This document shows positions 42,801 through 50,993 of a DNA stretch of 64,000 nt, piece after piece. Position numbers and translations under genes: made by a program. Each line of letters opens with the position of its first letter. Within the stretch, counting starts at the first letter, position 1. The notes under the pieces were generated by a model that did not search any database, was not told the origin of the DNA, and saw nothing but the letters and a program-made list of their open reading frames with translations. The DNA is from Clostridia bacterium. GTDB lineage: Bacteria > Bacillota > Clostridia > Oscillospirales > CAG-272. The stretch covers positions 1-64,000 of the forward strand of contig JAFVTI010000008.1 in NCBI GenBank assembly GCA_017503325.1. The letters are read 5' to 3'.

Positions 42801-43470
42801 GCTGCCTGAGATCGCACAAAAACGTCTTGAGGCCATCCGCGACTACGCAGAATTCGGCGCGGGCTTCAAGATTGCGCTGCGTGACATGGAGATCCGTGGT
42901 GCGGGCAACCTCCTGGGCGCGGAGCAGCACGGACATCTGGACGCTGTGGGCTACGACATGTATATCAAGCTGCTCAAGAGCGCGGTGCTGGAGCAAAAGG
43001 GCGAGGTGCCCGAGCAAAAGCCGGAATGCACCGTCTCCTTGGACTACGACGCATACCTGCCCGAATCTTACGTGCGCTATCCCGGCCAGCGCATGGCGCT
43101 CTACAAACGAATTGCGCTGATAGAGACCGAATACGACCGCGACGATATTGCCGACGAGCTGCTTGACCGCTACGGTGATTTGCCCGTGCAGGCGGAAAAC
43201 CTGCTTTACGTGGCACTCATCCGCGCAGAGGGCGCAGCTTGCGATATCCGTCAGATCCGTCAGGATGACAGCTCGATCGCCATTTACCCGAACAAATTCC
43301 GCTATGAAATCTGGGCGGACCTTTCGCGCATGCTGGGCGGCAGACTCAAAATGGTGCTCTCGGGCGAGCCGCACATGGTGCTGCGCCTGAAGGAAAAGGA
43401 GAACGCCTTGCGCCTTATTCATAAAATGTTCGTAAAATATACGGAACTGCGCAAACAATGTGACCAGTGA
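39886..43470 (+). CDS. mfd: transcription-repair coupling factor
   Basis: 1194 residues. It displaces stalled RNA polymerase and recruits UvrA. Domains in order: UvrB-like N-terminal modules (1-340), RNA-polymerase-interacting CarD/RID-like domain (LCEGDYVVHETYGIGIYTG, about 525-543), helicase core with Walker A GDVGYGKTE (about 680-688) and DEEQ box (about 781-784), TRG motif region, and C-terminal TRCF domain. ATG follows AAGGAAAA. It may extend to the downstream lipoprotein genes, which start 43 bases later. Confidence 0.97.
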   Translation: MNLLTDAIRLDGEYEQLFAAVKRGFRDKALPLLANGLCEGASDAFVTSLLRDAASLTPSPALIVCAEEKECLRVKDMLSLFGITAAFYPVRDLTFYNISASHEYEHERIRVLSGILSGAFDAVITTPDAMLGYTIPAERLQDATLTLDFDTRIEPDDLCLRLVEAGYARVDMVDGAGQFARRGGIVDVYPPMGTFVDEDGKEIGGAHPLRIELFDDEIDRMVFFDIDSQRTVTAITSATIPPAREILCDEGSRKALAKAIKDRLRTCRDDEARQTLSAELASLGTGENDSASELHFIDKYISLIYPERVSLTDYFERKPLILVRSTSAVNDRLKASAKQMDMTVTELMESGTISSTYTEYQKAPVEFERFLDKGVTVHVDSLSYGMSGKRLGGIFGFRTRHMVSYAENFALLCEDLTGYMRGGYRTVVMTENETAAKNLADMLSEHGFDTVVESAKRSLSATDLKKEEITIVWRNFLFGYELITPRIALLSTNPDGKTATLSVQSKPARKKKQREGTAAILSYADLCEGDYVVHETYGIGIYTGIETLSTSGAKRDYIGIKYAGADKLYIPVEKLDMVSKYIGARADDGTVKLSKFGTDGWQKAKTRAKAAVKDMAKELIQLYAQRMRVQGHAFPPDEDFQRDFEAAFAYSETESQLDAAEDIKRDMEKPVPMDRLLCGDVGYGKTEVAFRAAYKAILGGKQVALLVPTTILALQHFQTATARMRAFGVNIDMVSRFRTPKQQEQILRRLERGDLDMIIGTHRLLGKDVKFKDLGLLIVDEEQRFGVAQKEKLKQLAGNIDVLSLSATPIPRTLNMAMGGIRDISVLDQAPGNRLPVQTYVLEHDPLIVLEAIRKELRRGGQVFYLHNVVESIDGVAAELAKQIPDARITVAHGKMDKETLEDIWEKMIRGEIDILVCTTIIETGVDVPNANTLIVDNAHRLGLSQLHQLRGRIGRSARRAYAYFTYPVDRALPEIAQKRLEAIRDYAEFGAGFKIALRDMEIRGAGNLLGAEQHGHLDAVGYDMYIKLLKSAVLEQKGEVPEQKPECTVSLDYDAYLPESYVRYPGQRMALYKRIALIETEYDRDDIADELLDRYGDLPVQAENLLYVALIRAEGAACDIRQIRQDDSSIAIYPNKFRYEIWADLSRMLGGRLKMVLSGEPHMVLRLKEKENALRLIHKMFVKYTELRKQCDQ

Positions 43471-43512
43471 ATGTGATATAATGAATTATCTGAAAAAAAA
43501 AGGAATGATCAT

Positions 43513-44826
43513 ATGAAACAGTACAAGATCAAATTGCTTCTTTTCGCGCTGATTTTCGCGCTTTGTCTGCCTTTGCTTGCAGGCTGCTCGGGCAAGAACG
43601 GCAAGACGCTGATGTCGCTTGGCGACACCAAGCTCTCGGTCAACACCTACGAGCTTTTGCTCTCCCGCATGAAGGGCACGCTGGCAAAATATCAGTACAA
43701 CGTGGACAGCGATACCTTCTGGTCCACCGTGGTGGACCTGGAAAACTCCACCTATGACGAATATTTCCGCGCGACCATCCTGGAAAACGCCAAGATGTAC
43801 GTGGTGGGCGCTTACCTGTTTGACGAGGTCTACGGGCTGACGCTCTCGGGGGAGCAGATCGATGCCGTGGACACAGAGCTTGCCGAGCTTGTGGAATACG
43901 ACGGCGACGGCTCCAAGGCCGCCTTCAATCAGATCCTTGCCGAGTACGGTGTCAACTACGATATCCTGCGCGAGACCTATCTCATGGAGGCCAAGATCGA
44001 CGCGCTCAAATTGCACCTGTACGGTCAGAGCGGCTCCAAGATCGCAGATACCGCCAAAGAAGAATACTGCCAAGAGTACTTTGTCAGATTCAAGCAGGTA
44101 TTCCTTGCTTCCTACTACTACGTTTGCGAGACCGACGAGAACGGTGACGACATTTACTACACCAAAAACTCGCTTGGCAACCAGGCCATCTGCTACGACA
44201 AGGTCAACGGCAAGACCATGACCGACAAAAACGGCGAGGTCATCAAGGACAAGCAGGGCTATGACGTCTACTTTACCGAGGACGGTAAGATCGCTTACGA
44301 CAAGGAAAACGGCACGACCGCCTTCGTTTTGAACAAGGATGGCGAGCCCATTGTTGAGGACTATACCAAGGAGGAGCTTGCCGAGATCAAGAAAGAGGCA
44401 AACACCATTCTTGACAAGATCCCTGAGGGCGAATTCGAGGCCTTTGAGATCTTTATGGAGCAGCGAGGCGAGGACGAGGATGCACAGACCTATGAAAACG
44501 GCTACTACCTCTACGCAGACCCCGCCAATTACGCCTCCTACCCTTATCTGGAAAGCATTGTGGAAAAGCTGATCGAGCTGGAGGTTGGTCAGACCGCGCT
44601 GGTGGAATCCGACTACGGCTACCACGTGATCATGAAGTACCCCGTTGACAAGGGCGCTTGGGCAGACGAAGCAAACGAGGACTGGTTCGAGGGCTTTGAG
44701 GAAGGCTTGGTTGACCATTTGTTCATGTCTCTGTGCGAGCAATACATGGATCAGGTTACAGTAGACGAAGAGATGCTTGCCACCGTACCCTCCATGAAGC
44801 AGATCGGTACCAATTTCTACTATTGA
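43513..44826 (+). CDS. foldase-like lipoprotein (PrsA/SurA type)
   Basis: 437 residues. Signal peptide with lipobox LAGC (about residue 24), a SurA-N-like helical region (about 45-165) and a parvulin-type part split by a long insert: RFKQVFLASYYY near 195 and LVESDYGYHVIMKYP near 370 are the usual ends. The insert of about 80 residues is rich in Gly, Asp and Lys and looks like repeats (KNGEVIKDKQGYDVYFTEDG). Predicted extracytoplasmic folding helper; peptidyl-prolyl isomerase activity is uncertain. Confidence 0.78.
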   Translation: MKQYKIKLLLFALIFALCLPLLAGCSGKNGKTLMSLGDTKLSVNTYELLLSRMKGTLAKYQYNVDSDTFWSTVVDLENSTYDEYFRATILENAKMYVVGAYLFDEVYGLTLSGEQIDAVDTELAELVEYDGDGSKAAFNQILAEYGVNYDILRETYLMEAKIDALKLHLYGQSGSKIADTAKEEYCQEYFVRFKQVFLASYYYVCETDENGDDIYYTKNSLGNQAICYDKVNGKTMTDKNGEVIKDKQGYDVYFTEDGKIAYDKENGTTAFVLNKDGEPIVEDYTKEELAEIKKEANTILDKIPEGEFEAFEIFMEQRGEDEDAQTYENGYYLYADPANYASYPYLESIVEKLIELEVGQTALVESDYGYHVIMKYPVDKGAWADEANEDWFEGFEEGLVDHLFMSLCEQYMDQVTVDEEMLATVPSMKQIGTNFYY

Positions 44827-44863
44827 TCCACCCTGATCATCATTTTTTGATACGGAGGTTATT

Positions 44864-47434
44864 ATGAAGTATTGCAAAATCACTTTTTTGCTGCTCTGTC
44901 TTGCCATGATGCTGACGCTGGCAGCATGCAACACCCCCGATACCCCGCCCGAAGCGACAACCGATGCGCAAATCCCCCCTGCCCCCGAGACAGAAACGAA
45001 TGCGCTTGAATCCTATACCGTTTACGTCTTGGCCGACGCCCCCGTCTGGGAACGCAAATGCGCCGAGGCGCTGATCGAGGCTATTGCCGAGCAGACCGGT
45101 ATCACGCTCACGTTTAACCGCGATGCATCCGCGCGCACCGAGTGCGAGATCATCGTGGGTGCGTCCTCGATGGACGACGCGCAAAAGGCGCAGCTTGATT
45201 TTGATTCCATCGGCTACAACGGCTACGCCGTCAAGCGCGACGGTACAAAGCTTTTGCTTGCCGCCAATATTGAAAACGGCATGCTTGACGCGATCACCTA
45301 CGCTTGCGAGAACGCAATTGCCGACGGCAAGCTTGCTGCCGAGTGCAGCTTTACACAGCCCGAGAATCTCACACTCGTCACCCCCGACCCGAATAAGCAC
45401 ATCAACGTCACCATCGAAGCCGACACCGGCTACGATATCTATCAGCTGCCCTCCATTCTCAACTCGGGCTACCGCTACGGTGCATCCATCATCGTCAACG
45501 ACGACGGTACCATGGATGCATGGTTTGCCACCACCGGCTGCGGCGCAGAGCAATGGGACTGGATCTCCTGGAAGCACTCCGCCGACGGCGGTAAGACCTG
45601 GAGCGAGGAAAAATGTGTGCTGCAGCCCACCCCCGACAGCTACGACCACTACTCCTGCTGTGACCCCGGCGTCATTTACTGGGGCGGCTACTATTACATC
45701 GGCTACACCTCCACGGTCAACGCCAACATGTGCGACAACTGCATTTACGTAGCGCGCTCCGAAAATCCCGACGGTCCTTTTGAAAAATGGAACGGCAACG
45801 GCTGGGGCGGCAACGATCCGCAGCCCATCGTGTTCTTTACCGAGCCGCAGAACATCTGGGGATATGGCGAGATCAGCTTTGTGGAGCTGAACGGAACGCT
45901 TTATATGTACTACACCCTTTCCAGTGCAGGCGGCCACTTTACCATGGTCTCCACCGCAGATGCGCTGGACGAAAACTGGCCTGCAACCATGCAGTCCCAC
46001 GGCGTTGCGGTCGGTAACGGATCCAACGACTCTTTGGACGTTAAGTACGTGGAGGAATACGGCAAATTCCTTGCCATCTGCACCGACTCGCGTCTGAGTC
46101 CCGACTCTTATCTTGCGTTCTACGAATCCAACGACGGCATTACCTTTGAACGCGTGGATGTGGTCAAGGAAAACGTCTACCACTACTGCCACAACTCGGG
46201 TATGGCCGGCACCAAAAACGGCCATATTGCGCCCGACACCCCCACCTTTGCAGCCTACGCTTACGGCAAGGACTGGGGCGTATGGAACACCCGCGTGCAG
46301 GACTTCACCCTTTCCCTTTCCGACACGATCGATCTGAGTGAGATCGACAAGCAAAACATCAAGGCCGAAACCGCAAGAGACATGCGCGACCCCGACTCGC
46401 TTGAGTTTGTGGCCATCTCTCCAAGAGAGGACGACGTAGTTTACGCATCCGCCCGCTCAAACAGAGTGACGCTCAATATTTACGCCTGCACCTCCTTCCA
46501 GAACAGATGGACCTCGCTGCGCAAATATGCCAAGGAGCTGAAAATGACCAGCGACAACGAGGACGTGGCAACCGTTCGCGACGGCTCGCTGACTGTGGAG
46601 ATCCACAGCGTCGGAAAAGCCATGATCACGGTGGAATTCCGCGGCATGATCACGCAGGTCTGCGTCAAGGTCTATGACTTGGAGGCCTCCACGGGGGCTG
46701 TGACAAGCCTTGCTCCCTTCGTGACCGACACCTACTCGCTTGACCACACCAATCCCCTTTCCTTCAATCCGCAGATCAAGTCGATCGTCACCTACGACAA
46801 CGCAACCTGGATCGAAGCCTGGGGCAAAGCGCACGGCATTACCTACGAATACGACGAGTCCAAGATCCGCGTCACCGCTGAGGGCGTCGTATATCCCGTG
46901 GTATCCGGCACGCACGAGGTCACGGTCAAATGCGCAGGATTTTCCTACGTAGCCAAGGTCACGGTCGTCGCTCCCGAAAAGCCCTTCTCTTACGAGCATA
47001 TCGACTTTACCGATGCGCAGGCGTCCCGCGTCATCGCTTCACTTAACAACGCATCCTACGAAATGACCGAAGAGGGACTTTTGTGCATTGCAGCCTCCGG
47101 CGAAGACCCGCTGATGTATTTAAGCTACACGCCGGGCGCAATTGACACCGCCAAGTACAAGTCGGTCACGCTGACCTACAAGCTCGCACCCGGCTCGTCC
47201 AAGACCATCGGTCAGATGTTCTTCATGACCGAGGCAAATCCCAATCCCGCCGAGGCTGCTTCGCAGAAATACCAGATGGTAGCCGACGGTGAATGGCATA
47301 CGGTGACCATCAACCTTGCAGGCAAGGCATATTGGAACGGTATGCTCAGCCAGATCCGCTTTGACTTCTTTGACAACTGCAAGGCAGGCGAGACGCTGCT
47401 GGTACAATCGATCACTTTAGACCCCATTGACTAA
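44864..47434 (+). CDS. large secreted lipoprotein, five-bladed propeller plus Ig-like domains
   Basis: 856 residues. Signal peptide with lipobox LAAC (about 22), Pro/Thr-rich linker, an N-terminal alpha/beta domain (about 50-165), then a glycosidase-like beta-propeller (about 190-500; SILNSGYRYGASIIVNDDG, then CDPGVIYWGGYYYIGYT and WGYGEISFVELNGTLYMYY) with repeats akin to GH43/GH32 blades. A C-terminal Big2-like fold and a carbohydrate-binding-type beta domain follow (about 520-856). Probably cell-surface attached and acting on polysaccharide. Catalytic residues cannot be fixed. ATG follows GGAGG. Confidence 0.7.
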   Translation: MKYCKITFLLLCLAMMLTLAACNTPDTPPEATTDAQIPPAPETETNALESYTVYVLADAPVWERKCAEALIEAIAEQTGITLTFNRDASARTECEIIVGASSMDDAQKAQLDFDSIGYNGYAVKRDGTKLLLAANIENGMLDAITYACENAIADGKLAAECSFTQPENLTLVTPDPNKHINVTIEADTGYDIYQLPSILNSGYRYGASIIVNDDGTMDAWFATTGCGAEQWDWISWKHSADGGKTWSEEKCVLQPTPDSYDHYSCCDPGVIYWGGYYYIGYTSTVNANMCDNCIYVARSENPDGPFEKWNGNGWGGNDPQPIVFFTEPQNIWGYGEISFVELNGTLYMYYTLSSAGGHFTMVSTADALDENWPATMQSHGVAVGNGSNDSLDVKYVEEYGKFLAICTDSRLSPDSYLAFYESNDGITFERVDVVKENVYHYCHNSGMAGTKNGHIAPDTPTFAAYAYGKDWGVWNTRVQDFTLSLSDTIDLSEIDKQNIKAETARDMRDPDSLEFVAISPREDDVVYASARSNRVTLNIYACTSFQNRWTSLRKYAKELKMTSDNEDVATVRDGSLTVEIHSVGKAMITVEFRGMITQVCVKVYDLEASTGAVTSLAPFVTDTYSLDHTNPLSFNPQIKSIVTYDNATWIEAWGKAHGITYEYDESKIRVTAEGVVYPVVSGTHEVTVKCAGFSYVAKVTVVAPEKPFSYEHIDFTDAQASRVIASLNNASYEMTEEGLLCIAASGEDPLMYLSYTPGAIDTAKYKSVTLTYKLAPGSSKTIGQMFFMTEANPNPAEAASQKYQMVADGEWHTVTINLAGKAYWNGMLSQIRFDFFDNCKAGETLLVQSITLDPID

Positions 47435-47448
47435 ATAAAAAGACAGCA

Positions 47449-47477
47449 GAAAAGCCGCCCCCCGGGGCGGCTTTTCT
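47449..47477 (+). terminator. terminator of the propeller lipoprotein
   Basis: AGAAAAGCCGCCCC and GGGGCGGCTTTTCT pair perfectly around a two-base loop region. Confidence 0.65.
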
Positions 47478-47482
47478 ATCGC

Positions 47483-47556
47483 AATTCTGCATTTTGCATC
47501 GCACGGCGGGAGCAAGCCCCCGCCCTACATGCTTTCATATTTCGCATTCTGCATTC
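47483..47556. repeat. GGGAGCAAGCCCCCGC repeat with TGCATT flanks
   Basis: The right end of the 23617-23754 element recurs here (47506-47528) within TTCTGCATTTTGCAT and CGCATTCTGCATTC flanks that also occur at 18597-18628. Confidence 0.5.
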
Positions 47557-47557
47557 G

Positions 47558-47582
47558 AAAAAGCCCCTTTCGGGGCTTTTTC
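47558..47582. terminator. terminator downstream of the isomerase gene
   Basis: AAAAAGCCCC and GGGGCTTTTT stem around TTTC, T-runs on both strands, at the end of the minus-strand gene. Confidence 0.75.
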
Positions 47583-47583
47583 A

Positions 47584-48315
47584 TTAGTCCTCTGCGTCGC
47601 AAGCGCGCAGGAACTTAATGCATCTTTCAACTTCCTCGAGGCCCGTGGGAGTCAGCGTCTCGCTCTCGACCACCATGGGAATACCCATCTCGATGGCTCT
47701 TTGGCGCACCGCCTTGACGGGAGCGTCACCCTCGCCCAGAGCCTTGCCCTGACCGCCGAGGTGACCGTCTTTGAGGTGAATGACGCGCAGGCGATCGGCA
47801 AGTCTGTTCATGACCTGGATGGGGTCAAGACCTGCATTGAATGCCCAGTAGGTATCGATCTCAAAGAACACGTTGCATCTCTTTTCCAGCTCGGAGTGAA
47901 TGGTAGAGCCCCAGGGCATGACCACAAACTCGTGAGAATGGTTGTGATATCCCACCTCGATGCCTGCCTCTGCCATCTTGGGAATGGCCGCGTTGACAAT
48001 GGATGCAAAGCGGTCGATCTTCTCAAGGGTGCTCAGATCCTCGCCGGGAATGATGAACTTCGTGTTGCCGATGGTCTTGTGATACGCAATGGTGGCGTCG
48101 ATGTTCTCGGGGAGCAGCTCAGCCGTGCCCGAGTGCGTGCCCGCACAGGTCAGGCCATACTTTTCCTGCCATGCGGCAACCTGCTGTGCGCTGTGGCCGA
48201 AAAAGCCCGCGTATTCCACAGAGGAATAGCCCAGCTCCGCAACTGCCTTGAGTGCGCCTTCCAGATCTGCGCCCGTGATATCGCGAACGCTGAATAATTG
48301 CAAACCGTATTCCAT
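47584..48315 (-). CDS. sugar phosphate isomerase/epimerase
   Basis: 243-residue xylose-isomerase-like TIM barrel, about 45 residues shorter than most. Visible metal-site segments: YGLQLFSVRD, CAGTHSG, EVGYHNHSHEF, FFEIDTYW and VIHLKDGHLGG, MVVESETLTP. ATG at 48315 follows AAAGGAG; the upstream TTG at 48321 would be too close to it. Head of a minus-strand carbohydrate group with the next two genes upstream. Confidence 0.86.
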   Translation of the reverse strand: MEYGLQLFSVRDITGADLEGALKAVAELGYSSVEYAGFFGHSAQQVAAWQEKYGLTCAGTHSGTAELLPENIDATIAYHKTIGNTKFIIPGEDLSTLEKIDRFASIVNAAIPKMAEAGIEVGYHNHSHEFVVMPWGSTIHSELEKRCNVFFEIDTYWAFNAGLDPIQVMNRLADRLRVIHLKDGHLGGQGKALGEGDAPVKAVRQRAIEMGIPMVVESETLTPTGLEEVERCIKFLRACDAED

Positions 48316-48364
48316 GTTCAATTCTCCTTTATATGATAAAATTTCGTTAAACGGTAATGATGGA

Positions 48365-49591
48365 TCAGCGCGCAGTGATCAACACGCCTTCGTTGGATCT
48401 TACGGTAACGGCATACACGCCGCCAAGATCAGTAACGGTCTTGTATCCTTCGCCGCCAAGAGCGCGGATGCAGCGGTTGGGCGCACGGAAGGTGACCTGA
48501 TACTCCTTCGGCTCTTTCTCATAGGGGTCGTCAGCGGCACAGATCATGAGCGCTGCCGAGCCGTCGTTGGTCCGACTGACCATCTCACCCACAAGAATAG
48601 GCGCACCGTTATCCGATTTCACATCAAAGAAAACTCCGGTGGACAGGGACTCAATGCTCTCCTGTTGTACGCAATTCATATCGGGATGCCCCTGATATCC
48701 GACAAAATGCGTGGACACACGGCGGTACTTCATGTACTCGTCGGCAATGGTGCGGATCTGCGCATTGACGCGCTTGAGCTTACCGTACTGCTCGGTCTGA
48801 TTGCCTTGATCGTCCAACACCTGATTGTGCCACCAGCCGGCGGTGTAGCAAGCCCAGATAATATTCTCTGCACCAAAAGCCATGGAGGTATAGGCTTGGA
48901 ACCGAAGGTTATTCTCGCTCATCCATTCATCGGGCCTGTGGGAGTTGACCTGCAGCACGATCCACATGCTCCGCCCCGTGTTGCGGCAAGCATCGGCTAC
49001 TACGCGAAGATTCTCATAGTGCTTGGCAACGTTGATCGAGTAAAGGTAGAAATCGTAGCAAAGGTAGTCGGAAGGAACGCATTCGCAGTATCTCCGGATA
49101 TGCTCCGCATAAGTTGCAGTCCCCAGTTGGTTCACGGTTTCCTGCGCATTGTTCCCGGAAACAGACGCATAGTTGGGGTACAGATTCAGATAGGCGAATT
49201 GGTTCGAAAAGGCACGGTTCACATAGTCGATGACCTTTCCGTAATATGGAAAATCCAGTGCAGAGGGCTCGTCGCCCACGTCAATCCCCCAAATTGCGGG
49301 ATGATCAACAAAGGACGCACAGGCGGCCTCATACTTCTCCATGGGATTGGTATCGGCCAGTTTGCCTGCGTTGCTTCCGTCACCGCCCCACCAACCGGGA
49401 ACAATGCCGGAAACGATGGCACCCACACCATACTTGTGGAAAAGATCCAAAGCAGGACGGTCGTTATCCATGCAGACCACAAAATCAATGCCGCAATCGG
49501 CCACGTCCTTGACGTGCGCCTCGGTACGGGCATAGGGTCTGAGATGGTATGCGCCAATGTTCAGGCGGTTGCGATCCATTCTCTTGTTCAT
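48365..49591 (-). CDS. TIM-barrel carbohydrate-active protein, glycosidase-like
   Basis: 408 residues. The first two thirds look like a (beta/alpha)8 GH-A barrel with IWGIDVGDEPSA (about 101-112), where a catalytic acid/base Glu could sit, and FGAENIIWACYTAGWW near 240. A beta-rich C-terminal domain follows. No signal peptide, so cytoplasmic. Glycosidase is the best reading but the family is not certain, and no second catalytic Glu can be fixed. ATG follows GAGGAGGTAAC. Confidence 0.6.
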   Translation of the reverse strand: MNKRMDRNRLNIGAYHLRPYARTEAHVKDVADCGIDFVVCMDNDRPALDLFHKYGVGAIVSGIVPGWWGGDGSNAGKLADTNPMEKYEAACASFVDHPAIWGIDVGDEPSALDFPYYGKVIDYVNRAFSNQFAYLNLYPNYASVSGNNAQETVNQLGTATYAEHIRRYCECVPSDYLCYDFYLYSINVAKHYENLRVVADACRNTGRSMWIVLQVNSHRPDEWMSENNLRFQAYTSMAFGAENIIWACYTAGWWHNQVLDDQGNQTEQYGKLKRVNAQIRTIADEYMKYRRVSTHFVGYQGHPDMNCVQQESIESLSTGVFFDVKSDNGAPILVGEMVSRTNDGSAALMICAADDPYEKEPKEYQVTFRAPNRCIRALGGEGYKTVTDLGGVYAVTVRSNEGVLITAR

Positions 49592-49622
49592 AAGTTACCT
49601 CCTCATGATGCATAAAAACAGA

Positions 49623-50372
49623 TTATTGCAACTCCTCAAAGGGCATGCGGATTCCCAGCTGCTCGATCTGCCTGCAATAGTCCTTGACTCGCTCGGGCAG
49701 ATAATCACAGATGCGGTGGCCGTCAAAGCCCACGCTGACCTCCACGCCCGCGCGACGCACGATGTCCTGCTGCTCGGGGGAGGCAAAGAAATCCAGCAAG
49801 TACTGATGCTGTCTGTAATTGTGCGTGGGATCGTAGCTGACGTTCATTTCCCAGAAAATGCCGCGCTCGGCCATCTTTTTGAAAAAATCATAAGGGTCGT
49901 ACCCGATCTTCTTGGCAAAAGCAAACAGGTCGGTATGCGCCACGCCTGCACGGCATCCGCACCGCTCGGCAAAGCCGAACAAGTCGCCCTTGGCAACCGA
50001 CTGCTCGATGGCGTCAATGTTCTCGATCAGGCAATAGTCAAAAAACGAAATATCGTCGTTATCGTTAATGGGATAGCGGAATCTGTCCAAGGTGCAGATC
50101 TCAATGCCACGCAGCACGGTAATCTGATCCTTATACTTCTCGCGCAGCAGGTTGATGTGATCGTAATACCGCCTGAAGCAACGGTAATGATCCTCACCAA
50201 GGTCCTGATTCTGATAGAAAAACACATCCAGTCGCTGGCAGCAGACGCCGTAGTTGTGGTCGGTAATGCCGATGACGTCAAGGCCACCCGCGATCGCGCC
50301 CTCCACCACCGCTTCGGGCTGATCCGCGCCGCAAAATGAATAATAGGTATGCGAATGAAGATCCTGTAGCAT
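49623..50372 (-). CDS. PHP-domain phosphoesterase
   Basis: 249 residues. The PHP metal motifs are intact: DLHSHTYYS (4-12), ITDHNYG (about 35-41), GIEI, and FDGHR near the end. Related to histidinol-phosphatase or other sugar-phosphate phosphatases. In the carbohydrate group it may dephosphorylate a sugar phosphate. ATG follows GGAGG. Confidence 0.85.
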   Translation of the reverse strand: MLQDLHSHTYYSFCGADQPEAVVEGAIAGGLDVIGITDHNYGVCCQRLDVFFYQNQDLGEDHYRCFRRYYDHINLLREKYKDQITVLRGIEICTLDRFRYPINDNDDISFFDYCLIENIDAIEQSVAKGDLFGFAERCGCRAGVAHTDLFAFAKKIGYDPYDFFKKMAERGIFWEMNVSYDPTHNYRQHQYLLDFFASPEQQDIVRRAGVEVSVGFDGHRICDYLPERVKDYCRQIEQLGIRMPFEELQ

Positions 50373-50404
50373 TTGTTGTCCTCCGCACGATGATTTCTGC
50401 CTTT

Positions 50405-50434
50405 ATTATAGCACCCGCACCTGTCCCCTGTCAA
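50405..50434 (-). promoter_or_regulatory. promoter of the PHP gene
   Basis: TTGACA (50429-50434), 18 bp, TATAAT (50405-50410) on the minus strand. Confidence 0.75.
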
Positions 50435-50492
50435 GGAAATTCCGTTCGGCAGATTGCATAGAATATATTGAACAATGCAAACGGAGGTACTT

Positions 50493-50948
50493 ATGAGACA
50501 AAACGAAAACCGCAGGGCGGATTATAATACGACGGCATCCTGCATTCAGGCGCGCCAATGGGAGAACGCCGCCAGACACAAATACTTAGCGCGCGTGCTG
50601 CGCGTGGCCGCTCCCCGCCCCTCAGCCGTGTTTGCGGCCTTAGGCGAGCAGAATCTGGCGCACGCCGACCGCCTTGCCAAGCTGGTTTGGGAAAGGGGCG
50701 GCGACCCCGGGCTGCAGGTGCGCTTTACCACGCCACGGATATACCTTGGCGATGACACGCATTCCCGCGCGCCCGTGGTGGTGCGGCGGGCAGTCAATCA
50801 GAGCGTGGGCGAGCTTGGCGAAGTCCTGCACCTTTATAAGCAGCTGCAAAAGGACGACGACACGGGCGAGACCGCCGCCATGATCGCCGAGACCGAGCGG
50901 CAGATCACCGAGCTGCATGAGCTTTTTGAATTGTATCGGAATGCATGA
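50493..50948 (+). CDS. helical hypothetical protein, ferritin-like fold suspected
   Basis: 151 residues, almost entirely helical: long amphipathic helices around HADRLAKLVWERGGDP (about 55-70) and ETERQITELHELFELYRNA at the end. The spacing resembles four-helix ferritin-like or DUF2383-type proteins but the metal ligands are not complete by eye. ATG at 50493 follows GGAGGT; an upstream ATG at 50475 sits before it with no ribosome site. Function unknown. Confidence 0.6.
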   Translation: MRQNENRRADYNTTASCIQARQWENAARHKYLARVLRVAAPRPSAVFAALGEQNLAHADRLAKLVWERGGDPGLQVRFTTPRIYLGDDTHSRAPVVVRRAVNQSVGELGEVLHLYKQLQKDDDTGETAAMIAETERQITELHELFELYRNA

Positions 50949-50961
50949 CATACACAAACGC

Positions 50962-50986
50962 AAAAAGGGGCTTTCGCCCCTTTTTG
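50962..50986. terminator. terminator between convergent genes
   Basis: AAAAAGGGGC and GCCCCTTTTT around TTTC. Confidence 0.75.
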
Positions 50987-50993
50987 ATTTACT

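Noticed and set aside
41314..43458. 714-codon minus-strand frame opposite mfd
   Set aside because: Shadow of mfd; no motif or start signal.
43486..46354. Two long minus-strand frames opposite the foldase and propeller lipoproteins
   Set aside because: Both are Val/Gly-rich antisense translations; the plus strand carries signal peptides and ribosome sites.
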